Source: Pseudomonas sp. S37
Lineage (GTDB): Bacteria; Pseudomonadota; Gammaproteobacteria; Pseudomonadales; Pseudomonadaceae
NCBI RefSeq assembly: GCF_016658545.1
Contig: NZ_JACVZC010000005.1
Location: 62,001-126,000 of the forward strand
Direction: 5' to 3'
Length of the DNA stretch: 64,000 nucleotides
The position numbers and the translations under genes were made by a program. Positions 49,019-57,609 of the stretch are shown in pieces (within the stretch, counting starts at the first letter, position 1; the number at the start of each line of letters is the position of its first letter). The notes under the pieces were generated by a model. That model saw nothing but the letters and a program-made list of their open reading frames with translations. It was not told where the DNA came from and did no database searches.

Positions 49019-50308
49019 TCAGCGCTTGTTGGCGAGCAGGTACAGCCCCACCGCCAGACCAACGGCACACAGCCCCGCCACATAATAGGCAGGCGCCATC
49101 GGGCTCACCTTCAGCAGCGCGGTCACCACCATCGGCGTCAACCCGCCGAAGATGGCGTAGGCGACGTTGTAGGAGAACGACAGCCCACTGAACCGCACCA
49201 CCGCCGGGAACGCCTTGACCATCACATAAGGCACCGCGCCGATCACGCCCACGCACAGGCCGGTCACCGCATACAGCGGGAACAGCAGCTCGGGGTGGGT
49301 CGGCAGGCTGTGGTAGAAGGTCCAGGAGCTGGCCAGCAACAGCAGGCTGCCGATCACGAACACCCGCCCCGCACCAAAGCGGTCGGCCAGGCTGCCAGCG
49401 CCGATGCAGCCGAAGCTGAGCAGTACGATGGCCATGCTGTTGGCCTTGAGCGAGTCGATCGGGTTGATGTGATAGAAGCTCTGCAGCAGCGCCGGGGTCA
49501 TCAGGATGACCACCACGATGGCCGCTGACAGCATCCAGGTCAGCAGCATCGACAGGATGATCGCGCTGCGATGGTCACGCAGCACGGCGCGCAGCGGCAA
49601 CTCCTCGGCCAGCGCCTTGCGCTGCTGCATTTCGGCGAACACCGGGGTCTCGTGCAGCCAGCGGCGCAAGTACACCGAGAACAGGCCGAACACACCGCCG
49701 AGCAGGAACGGGATACGCCAGGCGTAGTCGGCCACTTCCTCGGCACTGTAGACGCTGTTGATCAGCGTTGCCACCAGCGAACCCAGCAGGATACCGGCGG
49801 TCAGGCCCGCGGTCAGGGTGCCGCAGGCGTAGCCCGTGTTGCGCGCAGGCACGTGCTCGGAGACGAACACCCAGGCGCCCGGTACCTCGCCACCGATCGC
49901 CGCCCCCTGGATCACACGCATCAGCAGCAACAGGACCGGTGCCCACATGCCGATCTGTGCATACGTCGGCAGCAGGCCCATGATCAGCGTCGGCAAGGCC
50001 ATCATGAAGATGCTCAGGGTGAACATTTTCTTGCGCCCGAGCAGGTCGCCGAAGTGGGCCATGATGATGCCGCCCAGCGGCCGCGCCAGGTAACCGGCGG
50101 CGAAAATGCCGAAGGTTTGCATCAGCCGCAGCCACTCGGGCATGTCGGCCGGGAAGAACAGCTTGCCGACCACCGTGGCGAAGAACACGAAGATGATGAA
50201 ATCGTAGAACTCCAGCGCGCCGCCCAGGGCGGACAGTGAGAGGGTCTTGTAGTCACTGCGGGTCAGCGGCCGCGAGGGCTGCTCGATACTGCTCGGCACG
50301 GAAGTCAT
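49019..50308 (-). CDS. MFS transporter, metabolite:H+ symporter family
   Basis: This 429-residue inner-membrane protein has about 12 helices. The start (LGGALEFYDFIIFVFFATVVG) and the GRKKMF and ARPLGGIIMAHFGDLLGR loops are typical of the MHS family (shikimate, citrate, proline/betaine transporters). The substrate cannot be assigned. The start at 50308 follows a weak ribosome region that includes AACAACGA, a near-match to the CA motif. Confidence 0.85.
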   Translation of the reverse strand: MTSVPSSIEQPSRPLTRSDYKTLSLSALGGALEFYDFIIFVFFATVVGKLFFPADMPEWLRLMQTFGIFAAGYLARPLGGIIMAHFGDLLGRKKMFTLSIFMMALPTLIMGLLPTYAQIGMWAPVLLLLMRVIQGAAIGGEVPGAWVFVSEHVPARNTGYACGTLTAGLTAGILLGSLVATLINSVYSAEEVADYAWRIPFLLGGVFGLFSVYLRRWLHETPVFAEMQQRKALAEELPLRAVLRDHRSAIILSMLLTWMLSAAIVVVILMTPALLQSFYHINPIDSLKANSMAIVLLSFGCIGAGSLADRFGAGRVFVIGSLLLLASSWTFYHSLPTHPELLFPLYAVTGLCVGVIGAVPYVMVKAFPAVVRFSGLSFSYNVAYAIFGGLTPMVVTALLKVSPMAPAYYVAGLCAVGLAVGLYLLANKR

Positions 50309-50668
50309 CGCTCGTTGTTCTCTTTGTAGGGCATGCAGGCCGCTTGGCACGCGGCTTCTGGATTGGAGACAGGCGAAGATAGCAAATTGCCGAGCCCCGC
50401 CGAAAGCGATACAAAAACCAAGCGGATATTCATGAATGCGCGGTCGTCGCTGGCCGTTATGCTCTATATACTGGCAATTCGTAGGAAAAGGTTGCCCCTA
50501 ACGTGGGATGTTGTGCGAAAACGCCGGTCTTTATTGTCAGGCGGTTTCGCAGAGTTTCCCTACGGCCGCCCAGTGAAACGAAATCGGCGTAGTATGTTTC
50601 AAGCTGAATCGTTTACCCGGCCTTTGCGCCACACCAACGAAAGCGTCACGGGTCAGAGGCCCCATCGC
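50309..50668. other. 360-base non-coding region between MFS and thioesterase genes
   Basis: No credible gene is visible. The region is less GC-rich than its surroundings, holds a TATATACT-like -10 candidate near 50464, and contains a 12-bp hairpin with one mismatch: TGCGAAAACGCC at 50514-50525 pairs with GGCGGTTTCGCA at 50540-50551. It may hold a structured leader or a small RNA; neither can be decided from sequence alone. Confidence 0.4.
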
Positions 50669-51067
50669 ATGATTGAGCTCGAACAAGAAGATCCTATCCC
50701 GCAAGGCGACCTGGCCTTGCAGATCACCGCGCTGCCGCGCGAAACCAACGGTTTTGGCGACATCTTCGGCGGCTGGCTGGTTGCCCAGATGGACCTGGCC
50801 GGTACTGCCATGGCCAGCCGTGTTGCCGGCGGCCGTGTGGCCACCGTGGCCATCGACCGCATGGCCTTCCTGGTACCGGTCGCGGTAGGCGCGCAGCTGT
50901 CGTTCTATACCCAGACCCTGGAAATTGGCCGCAGCTCGATCCAGATGATGGTCGAAGTGTGGAGCGATGACCCGCTGTCCAGTGAATGGCGCAAGGTTAC
51001 CGAAGCGGTGTTCGTTTTCGTTGCCATCGACGGCAGTGGCCGCACCCGCTCTGTGCCTCGTCGCTGA
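50669..51067 (+). CDS. Acyl-CoA thioesterase, hotdog fold (YciA type)
   Basis: This 132-residue cytoplasmic hotdog-fold protein has the family signature GDIFGGWLVAQMDLAGTAMA (with the catalytic aspartate of Asn/Asp-Ile-Phe-Gly-Gly) and VATVAIDRMAFLVPV. Such enzymes hydrolyse acyl-CoA and release free CoA. The ATG at 50669 follows GAGG; the in-frame sequence back to 50333 is not coding-like. Confidence 0.92.
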   Translation: MIELEQEDPIPQGDLALQITALPRETNGFGDIFGGWLVAQMDLAGTAMASRVAGGRVATVAIDRMAFLVPVAVGAQLSFYTQTLEIGRSSIQMMVEVWSDDPLSSEWRKVTEAVFVFVAIDGSGRTRSVPRR

Positions 51068-51138
51068 GCCTCGCTGGCGGTAAACTCATTGCATGTGCCC
51101 GGGTCCAAGGCCCACTGGCAATCGATGAGATAAGTGCA

Positions 51139-52035
51139 ATGGCTACCTTCCAGGTCGTAACCGAGCAACATGGCGAACTGAACTGCTGGCGTATCAGCAG
51201 CGACCACGCCGAACTCCTGATCGCCCAGCAGGGCGCGCAGATTCTCAGCTACCAGCGGGTCGGCGAACCGCCGCTGCTGTGGCTGAGCGATCAGGCCATC
51301 TTCAGCAAGGGCAAGTCGGTACGCGCCGGGGTGCCGGTGTGCTGGCCGTGGTTTGGCAACTTGCAGCGCAACCCAGAGGCCGTGCAGGCCATGTACCAAG
51401 GTGAGCAAGCGCCTGCCCACGGGCTTGCGCGTGCGCGTGACTGGCAGTTGCTGGGGATCGAGGAAGCGGGCGAGAGCCTGCGGATCGAGTTCGAACTGCC
51501 TGAAGCGCAAGGCGACCTGCCCAGCTGGCCGCATGATGTGGAGCTGAAGCTTGTAGTCGAGCTGGGTGAGGCGCTGACGCTGAAACTGACCAGCCGCAAC
51601 ATGGGCAATAGCCCGGTAACCATCAGCCAGGCCCTGCACAGCTACTTTGCGGTCAGCGATGTGCGCCAGGCGCGGGTCGAGGGGGTTGAGGGGCTGGGCT
51701 ACATCGAAACCCTGGCTGACTGGGAACAGCGGCAACAGCAGGGGCCGCTTGAGTTTGCCGGGGAGACTGACCGGATCTACATGGCTACCCCGCAGACGCT
51801 GAGCATTGTCGACCCGCATTGGGAGCGGCGGATTACCTTGACCAGCAGTGGCTCGCGCTCGGCGGTGATCTGGAACCCGTGGACCGAGCGGGCCAGGGAA
51901 TTGCCGGACATGGCGGACGACGGGTGGCAGCGGATGCTGTGCATCGAGACGGCGAATGTGTGGGATGACCTGGTGGAGTTGAAGCCTGGCGCCAGCAGTT
52001 CGCTGCGGGTCAGGATCGGCTGTGAAATGATCTGA
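51139..52035 (+). CDS. D-hexose-6-phosphate mutarotase (YeaD type)
   Basis: This 298-residue aldose-1-epimerase-fold protein is expected to interconvert alpha and beta anomers of hexose-6-phosphates. Visible family segments are RAGVPVCWPWFGN, HGLARARDW with a catalytic histidine, and WNPWTERARELPDM followed by CIETANV with the catalytic glutamate. The start at 51139 begins MATFQV. It lies 71 bases after the thioesterase. Confidence 0.9.
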   Translation: MATFQVVTEQHGELNCWRISSDHAELLIAQQGAQILSYQRVGEPPLLWLSDQAIFSKGKSVRAGVPVCWPWFGNLQRNPEAVQAMYQGEQAPAHGLARARDWQLLGIEEAGESLRIEFELPEAQGDLPSWPHDVELKLVVELGEALTLKLTSRNMGNSPVTISQALHSYFAVSDVRQARVEGVEGLGYIETLADWEQRQQQGPLEFAGETDRIYMATPQTLSIVDPHWERRITLTSSGSRSAVIWNPWTERARELPDMADDGWQRMLCIETANVWDDLVELKPGASSSLRVRIGCEMI

Positions 52036-52052
52036 GCCTAGCAGCGTCTGTG

Positions 52053-52150
52053 CCGACCTCTTCGCGGGTGAACCCGCTCCCACAGGATCTCCACAAGCCT
52101 TGAACACTGTGGGGTACCTGTGGGAGCGGGTTCACCCGCGAAGAGGCCGG
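52053..52150. repeat. REP/BIME pair
   Basis: Inverted standard units (CCTCTTCGCGGGTGAACCCG and complement) lie between convergent genes. Confidence 0.9.
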
Positions 52151-52159
52151 TACAGGCAA

Positions 52160-52693
52160 TCAGAGGTCAGCGTCTTCCACCACCCTCACCTTCCCCGCAT
52201 CCAGCGCATAGGCTGCATCGGCCAAGTCATTGCTCACCTTCTCCACCTTCAGTTTGCCGCTCACCCACAGCGGTGTGTAGATGTCATCGATCTTCAGGCC
52301 TTTGGGGTAGCGCACCAGCACCAGCTGGTTCGGCGGCGGTGGCGGCACGTGGATGCACGCGCCCGGGTACGGCACCAGGAAGAACAGTGTGCTGTTGCCC
52401 TTGGCATCGCTTTCCAGCGGCACCGGGTAGCCACCCAGGCGGATGTCCTTGCCGTTCATGGCTGCCACGGTCTTCGTCGAATACATCACCGCCGGCAGGC
52501 CTTTGCTCTGCTTGAGGCCACCCTTGTCGGTAAAGGTGCCCATGGCTTCTGGCGAGTTGTGATCGATTTCGGGCATTTGCTCAAGCGCCTTCTGGTCCGA
52601 CTTGGGCATCAGCTCCAGCCAGTCGGTTTCGGGCAGTTCGGCATGGGCCAGGGTACTGGCCAACAAGAAGGGAACGAGGAAAAAGGCACGCAT
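52160..52693 (-). CDS. DUF3299 family secreted protein
   Basis: This 177-residue protein has a signal peptide (MRAFFLVPFLLASTLAHA). The mature part contains the DUF3299 features LFFLVPYPGACIHVPPPPPNQ, with a cysteine and histidine that could bind metal, and GLKIDDIYTPLWVSGKL. The function is unknown. The start at 52693 was chosen from the signal peptide. Confidence 0.85.
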   Translation of the reverse strand: MRAFFLVPFLLASTLAHAELPETDWLELMPKSDQKALEQMPEIDHNSPEAMGTFTDKGGLKQSKGLPAVMYSTKTVAAMNGKDIRLGGYPVPLESDAKGNSTLFFLVPYPGACIHVPPPPPNQLVLVRYPKGLKIDDIYTPLWVSGKLKVEKVSNDLADAAYALDAGKVRVVEDADL

Positions 52694-52741
52694 GGCAATG
52701 CTCGGCAACTCGAATGAATTGCCGGGCATTCTAACCAGTAT

Positions 52742-52987
52742 TCAGCGTTTCTTGATGAATCCGTAGATCACCAGCAGTATCACGGCACCGACCAGCGCGC
52801 CAATGAAGCCCGCCGCCTGCCCAGCCTGGTAAATGCCCAGGGCCTGGCCGCCATAGGTGGCCAACAGGGAGCCGGCGATACCCAGCAGGATGGTCATGAT
52901 CCAGCCCATGCTGTCGTCGCCCGGTTTGATGAAGCGGGCCAGCAAGCCGACGATGAGGCCGATGAAAATGGTTCCGATGATGCCCAT
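52742..52987 (-). CDS. GlsB/YeaQ/YmgE family small membrane protein
   Basis: This 81-residue protein has three hydrophobic helices (MGIIGTIFIGLIVGLLARFI, WIMTILLGIAGSLLATYGG, AAGFIGALVGAVILLVIYGF). These 'transglycosylase-associated' proteins are common stress-linked inner-membrane proteins without a proven activity. AGGGA precedes the ATG. Confidence 0.9.
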   Translation of the reverse strand: MGIIGTIFIGLIVGLLARFIKPGDDSMGWIMTILLGIAGSLLATYGGQALGIYQAGQAAGFIGALVGAVILLVIYGFIKKR

Positions 52988-53083
52988 GGCAATCCCTCTG
53001 CAGTGAAGATGGAACAAGCCAAAGCCTAGACAGCGCTTTGGCATGTTGCCATTTCAGAGGGCAAGCCGCAGGCAGAAGTTCGA

Positions 53084-54166
53084 TCAGTTGCTGATCAGAG
53101 CCTCTACTTCGGCAATCTTGCGCTCGAGGGTAGCCATGTCATGGCAGCGCAGGGTGGCGTGGCCAACCTTGCGGCCGACCTTGAAGGCTTTGCCGTAATG
53201 ATGCAGGTGGCAGTCATCAATGGCGACAACCTTGTCCACGGCCGGCACTTCACCGATGAAGTTGAGCATCGCGCTCTCGCCCACCTTGGCGGTCGAGCCC
53301 AGCGGCAGGCCGGCAACGGCACGCAGGTGGTTCTCGAACTGGCTGCACTCGGCGCCTTCGATGGTCCAGTGCCCGGAGTTGTGCACGCGCGGGGCGATTT
53401 CGTTGGCCTTCAGGCCACCGTCGACCTCGAAGAACTCAAAGGCCATCACGCCAACGTAGTCCAGCTGCTTGAGCACGCGGCCTACGTAATCTTCGGCCAG
53501 GGCTTGCAGTGGGTGCGCCGCGCTGGCCACCGACAGTTTCAGGATGCCGCTCTCGTGGGTGTTGTGCACCAGCGGGTAGAAGCGGGTTTCGCCATCACGG
53601 GCACGCACGGCCACCAGCGACACTTCGCCGGTGAACGGCACAAAACCTTCCAGCAGGCATGGCACGCTGCCCAGTTCGGCGAAGGTATCGACCACGTCTT
53701 CTGGCGTGCGCAGCACCTTCTGGCCCTTGCCGTCGTAACCCAGGGTGCGGGTTTTCAGCACGGCTGGCAGGCCGATGCTGGCCACTGCAGCGTCCAGGTC
53801 GGCCTGCGAGAGGATGTCGGCGAAGGCCGGGGTAGGAATACCCAGGTCGCGGAACATGCTCTTTTCGAACAGGCGGTCACGGGCGATGCGCAGCGCTTCG
53901 GCGCTGGGGTACACCGGCACGAACTGCGAGAGGAAGGCCACGGTCTCGGCCGGCACGCTCTCAAACTCGAAGGTGACCAGGTCAACTTCGTCAGCCAGCT
54001 GGCGCAGGTGGTCCTGGTCGCCGTAGTCGGCACGCAGGTGCTCGCCCAGGGGCGCGGCACAGGCGTCTGGCGCCGGGTCGAGGAAAGCGAAGTTCATGCC
54101 CAGCGGGGTGCCCGCCAGGGCCAGCATGCGGCCCAGCTGGCCGCCACCGATTACACCGATCTTCAT
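53084..54166 (-). CDS. purK: 5-(carboxyamino)imidazole ribonucleotide synthase
   Basis: PurK makes N5-CAIR from AIR, bicarbonate and ATP in purine synthesis. The 360-residue ATP-grasp protein has the N-terminal motif GVIGGGQLGRMLALAG, TRTLGYDGKGQKV and the Mg/ATP-binding FFEVDGGLKANEIAPRVHNSGHWTIE region. It starts ten bases after purE, whose product acts next. Confidence 0.97.
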   Translation of the reverse strand: MKIGVIGGGQLGRMLALAGTPLGMNFAFLDPAPDACAAPLGEHLRADYGDQDHLRQLADEVDLVTFEFESVPAETVAFLSQFVPVYPSAEALRIARDRLFEKSMFRDLGIPTPAFADILSQADLDAAVASIGLPAVLKTRTLGYDGKGQKVLRTPEDVVDTFAELGSVPCLLEGFVPFTGEVSLVAVRARDGETRFYPLVHNTHESGILKLSVASAAHPLQALAEDYVGRVLKQLDYVGVMAFEFFEVDGGLKANEIAPRVHNSGHWTIEGAECSQFENHLRAVAGLPLGSTAKVGESAMLNFIGEVPAVDKVVAIDDCHLHHYGKAFKVGRKVGHATLRCHDMATLERKIAEVEALISN

Positions 54167-54176
54167 GGGTTGAGCC

Positions 54177-54668
54177 TCAAGCCTGGCGCGGGTCTGGGTT
54201 GTCCAGCACGGTTTCGGTCTGTTCCGTGCGGAACTGCTTCAACGCCGCGTGGAACTGCGGGTACTTGGCGCCCAGGATACTGGCCGACAGCAGCGCAGCG
54301 TTGACGGCACCGGCACGGCCGATGGCCAGGGTGGCAACCGGCACACCGGCTGGCATCTGCACGATCGACAGCAGCGAATCGACGCCCGACAGCATCGACG
54401 ACTGTACCGGCACGCCGAGCACCGGCAGGTGGGTCTTGGCGGCGCACATGCCTGGCAGGTGGGCAGCGCCACCGGCACCGGCGATGATCACCTCGATGCC
54501 ACGGCCCTCGGCCTCCTCGGCATACTGGAACAGCAGGTCCGGGGTGCGGTGGGCGGAAACCACCTTCACTTCGTAGGGAATGCCGAGTTTTTCCAGCATA
54601 TCGGCGGTGTGGCTAAGGGTGGACCAATCGGACTTGGAGCCCATGATCACGCCAACCAGTGCACTCAT
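54177..54668 (-). CDS. purE: 5-(carboxyamino)imidazole ribonucleotide mutase
   Basis: PurE converts N5-CAIR to CAIR. The 163-residue class I protein has the substrate loop MGSKSDW, the catalytic histidine in SAHRTP and [11 protein letters not shown]. The ATG at 54668 has GAGG eight bases upstream. It is the first gene of purEK. Confidence 0.97.
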   Translation of the reverse strand: MSALVGVIMGSKSDWSTLSHTADMLEKLGIPYEVKVVSAHRTPDLLFQYAEEAEGRGIEVIIAGAGGAAHLPGMCAAKTHLPVLGVPVQSSMLSGVDSLLSIVQMPAGVPVATLAIGRAGAVNAALLSASILGAKYPQFHAALKQFRTEQTETVLDNPDPRQA

Positions 54669-54705
54669 CGTCGAGCCTCTTCGCTTGTGCGCCCTTGGGC
54701 GCGTC

Positions 54706-54746
54706 AAAAAACAACAAGCCACGCGGGACAACCGGCGTGGCTTGTT
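54706..54746 (-). terminator. Terminator of the upstream LysR gene
   Basis: The perfect 12-bp stem AACAAGCCACGC/GCGTGGCTTGTT is followed on the minus strand by GTTTTTT. It lies between the LysR stop and purE. Confidence 0.85.
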
Positions 54747-54839
54747 TGCTGATCAGGACCGGACGCATCCGGTCGAAAGGCCGCGCAGTATACCGTAAGG
54801 TGGTGCGTTTAAGGCACCCCGGCGACCAACTGTCGGGCC

Positions 54840-55772
54840 TTATTTTTCGGGGCTTTGGCTGACTTTCGGGTCAACCGCGGCAGCACCCTCGAGCTTGCGC
54901 CATAGCAGCCTGACGTTGGCCTTGCGCACCAGCGCGCAGCGGTACAGGCGGATCTCCAGCGGCACGTGCCACTGGCTGCCGCCGCAGATCGCCAGCTCGC
55001 CGCGCTCCAGTTCGCCACGCATCGACAGCCGCGGCACCCAGGCGATGCCCATGCCTTCCAGCGCCATGCTCTTGAGGCTGTCGGCCATGGCCGTTTCATA
55101 GACAGTGGTATAGCGCAGGTTGCGCTGGCGCAGCAGCAAGTTGACCGAGCGGCCGAGGAAGGCGCCTGCGGAATACGCCAGCAGCGGCACACTGCCCTCG
55201 CCTTCCAGGTCGAACAATGGCTTGCCCTCGGCATCCACGGCGCACACCGGCAGCATTTCGGTGTTGCCCATGTGCAGCGACGGGAAGATCTCGGCATCCA
55301 TCTGCAGGGCTGCATCGGGGTCGTAGAACGCCAGCATTAGGTCGCAACCACCTTCGCGTAATGCGTGCACGGCATCCCCTACGTTAGTCGCAACCAAGCG
55401 GGTGGCGATGTTCAAACCGTCGTTGCGCAACTGCGCTACCCAACGCGGGAAAAAGCCCGACGCCAGCGAGTGTGCCGCCGCTACCTGCACCACCTCGCCC
55501 TGGCCACCCTCAAGGTGATGCAAATGGCGAAGAATTTCGCTCAACTGGTCGACAACAGTACGCGCCGTGACGAGAAACAGCTGCCCGGCCTCGGTCAGTT
55601 CGATCGGCGTGCGGGAACGGTTCACCAGTTGCAGGCCCAAGGCCGCTTCCAGGCTGCGAATACGCCGGCTGAAGGCCGGTTGGGTGACGAAACGCCGCTC
55701 TGCCGCCTGGGAAAAACTGCGGGTAGCGGCCAGCGCGCTGAAGTCTTCCAGCCATTTGCTTTCAAGGTTCAC
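54840..55772 (-). CDS. LysR-family regulator divergent from aspA
   Basis: This 310-residue regulator has the N-terminal helix-turn-helix SFSQAAERRFVTQPAFSRRI and an effector domain. A GTG at 55772 is chosen: GGGAG lies nine bases upstream and the protein then starts V/MNLESKWLEDF. The in-frame ATG at 55781 has no spacing to a ribosome site. It shares a spacer with aspA containing a T-N11-A dyad, so control of aspA by aspartate or fumarate is plausible. Confidence 0.85.
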   Translation of the reverse strand: MNLESKWLEDFSALAATRSFSQAAERRFVTQPAFSRRIRSLEAALGLQLVNRSRTPIELTEAGQLFLVTARTVVDQLSEILRHLHHLEGGQGEVVQVAAAHSLASGFFPRWVAQLRNDGLNIATRLVATNVGDAVHALREGGCDLMLAFYDPDAALQMDAEIFPSLHMGNTEMLPVCAVDAEGKPLFDLEGEGSVPLLAYSAGAFLGRSVNLLLRQRNLRYTTVYETAMADSLKSMALEGMGIAWVPRLSMRGELERGELAICGGSQWHVPLEIRLYRCALVRKANVRLLWRKLEGAAAVDPKVSQSPEK

Positions 55773-55840
55773 GAAGCACATCTCCCGGCATGCACCAAAA
55801 TGGAACACGCTCGAATGTCAATTGGCGTCACATGAAACAC

Positions 55841-55857
55841 TATGCCGTTTGTGCATA
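55841..55857. promoter_or_regulatory. LysR-type operator candidate (TATGC-N7-GCATA)
   Basis: A perfect five-base dyad with the classic T-N11-A core (TGC-N7-GCA) lies in the LysR/aspA spacer, 69 bases from the LysR GTG and 98 bases from the aspA ATG. Confidence 0.5.
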
Positions 55858-55954
55858 GGTTAGCGTGCAACAGCATTGGCCGCAAAATCACCTTCAGGCC
55901 TAGGATTGGCGCCATTCCGGCATGTGCCGGGTCAAAATCGAGATGATATACATC

Positions 55955-57379
55955 ATGTCCTCCGCTGCATCGTTCCGCGTCGAAAAAGATCTGTTGGGTA
56001 CCCTTGAAGTTCCTGCTGATGCCTACTACGGCATCCAGACCCTGCGCGCTGCCAACAACTTCCACCTCTCTGGCGTTCCACTGTCGCACTACCCGAAACT
56101 GGTAGTCGGCCTGGCCATGGTCAAGCAGGCTGCTGCTGACGCCAACCGGGAGCTGGGGCACCTGAGCGATGCCAAGCATGCTGCCATCAGCGCTGCTTGC
56201 GGCCGACTGATCAAAGGCGACTATCACGAGCAGTTCGTGGTCGACATGATCCAGGGTGGCGCCGGTACTTCCACCAACATGAACGCCAACGAAGTCATCG
56301 CCAACATCGCGCTGGAAGCCATGGGCCACCAGAAGGGTGAGTACCAGTACCTGCACCCGAACAACGACGTGAACATGGCGCAGTCGACCAACGACGCCTA
56401 CCCGACGGCTATCCGTCTGGGCCTGCTGCTGGGCCACGACGCCCTGCTGGCCAGCCTCGACAGCCTGATCCAGGCCTTCGCTGCCAAGGGTAAAGAGTTC
56501 GACCACGTACTGAAGATGGGCCGTACCCAGCTGCAGGACGCCGTGCCGATGACCCTGGGCCAGGAATTCCGCGCCTTCGCCACCACCATGACCGAAGACC
56601 TGCAGCGCCTGCGCTCGCTGGCCCCGGAACTGCTGACCGAAATCAACCTGGGCGGCACCGCCATCGGCACCGGCATCAACGCCGACCCTGGCTACCAGGC
56701 CCTGGCCGTACAGCGCCTGGCAATCATCAGCGGCCAGCCGCTGGTACCAGCTGCCGACCTGATCGAAGCCACCTCCGACATGGGCGCCTTCGTGCTGTTC
56801 TCCGGCATGCTCAAGCGTACCGCAGTCAAGCTGTCGAAGATCTGCAACGACCTGCGCCTGCTGTCCAGCGGCCCGCGTACCGGCATCAACGAGATCAACC
56901 TGCCAGCGCGTCAGCCAGGCAGCTCGATCATGCCAGGCAAGGTCAACCCGGTTATCCCGGAGGCCGTCAACCAGGTGGCCTTCGCCATCATGGGCAACGA
57001 CCTGGCCCTGACCGTCGCCGCCGAAGGTGGCCAGCTGCAGCTGAACGTGATGGAACCGCTGATCGCCTACAAGATCTTCGACTCGATCCGCCTGCTGCAA
57101 CGCGCCATGGACATGCTGCGCGAGCACTGCATCGTCGGCATCACCGCCAACGAACAGCGCTGCCGTGAACTGGTCGAGCACTCGATCGGCCTGGTCACCG
57201 CCCTGAACCCGTACATCGGCTACGAAAACGCCACCCGTATCGCCCGCGTCGCCCTGGAAACCGGCCGCGGCGTACTCGAACTGGTGCGCGAAGAGAAGCT
57301 GCTGGACGAAGAGATGCTCAACGACATCCTGCGTCCGGAAAACATGATCGCTCCACGCCTGGTGCCGCTGAAGGCGTAA
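55955..57379 (+). CDS. aspA: Aspartate ammonia-lyase
   Basis: AspA reversibly deaminates L-aspartate to fumarate and ammonia. The 474-residue homotetramer subunit has the fumarase/aspartase signature GSSIMPGKVNP, GAGTSTNMNANEV and NDVNMAQSTNDAYPT. The start MSSAASFR at 55955 matches family length; in-frame ATG codons at 55922 and 55943 lie upstream. A strong terminator follows. Confidence 0.96.
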   Translation: MSSAASFRVEKDLLGTLEVPADAYYGIQTLRAANNFHLSGVPLSHYPKLVVGLAMVKQAAADANRELGHLSDAKHAAISAACGRLIKGDYHEQFVVDMIQGGAGTSTNMNANEVIANIALEAMGHQKGEYQYLHPNNDVNMAQSTNDAYPTAIRLGLLLGHDALLASLDSLIQAFAAKGKEFDHVLKMGRTQLQDAVPMTLGQEFRAFATTMTEDLQRLRSLAPELLTEINLGGTAIGTGINADPGYQALAVQRLAIISGQPLVPAADLIEATSDMGAFVLFSGMLKRTAVKLSKICNDLRLLSSGPRTGINEINLPARQPGSSIMPGKVNPVIPEAVNQVAFAIMGNDLALTVAAEGGQLQLNVMEPLIAYKIFDSIRLLQRAMDMLREHCIVGITANEQRCRELVEHSIGLVTALNPYIGYENATRIARVALETGRGVLELVREEKLLDEEMLNDILRPENMIAPRLVPLKA

Positions 57380-57436
57380 CCCGGCTGCTGCAAACTGTCT
57401 CACCAGGTTAAGGGACTAGACACCTCTCAACCTTTC

Positions 57437-57469
57437 AAGGCCCGAGCCAATGGTTCGGGCCTTTTTTTA
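57437..57469 (+). terminator. Intrinsic terminator of aspA
   Basis: The stem AAGGCCCGAGCC/GGTTCGGGCCTT is followed by seven T residues, 57 bases after the aspA stop. Confidence 0.92.
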
Positions 57470-57484
57470 TGTCTGGTGGATTTT

Positions 57485-57533
57485 GAGGCCGCGTTGCGGC
57501 CTTTTCGCGACGCAAGGCCGCTCCTACAGGGGC
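57485..57533. repeat. Single REP unit of the CGACACAAGGCC class
   Basis: One unit (TTTTCGCGACGCAAGGCCGC, tail TCCTACAGG), preceded by GGCCGCGTTGCGGCC, lies between the aspA terminator and the AraC gene. Confidence 0.75.
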
Positions 57534-57609
57534 TGCGGTTTGCCTGGACCCCGGCTTTCGGCACACAACTTGCTCCATAATGCGTCCCAGCCCCACGGGA
57601 TTACCCAGC

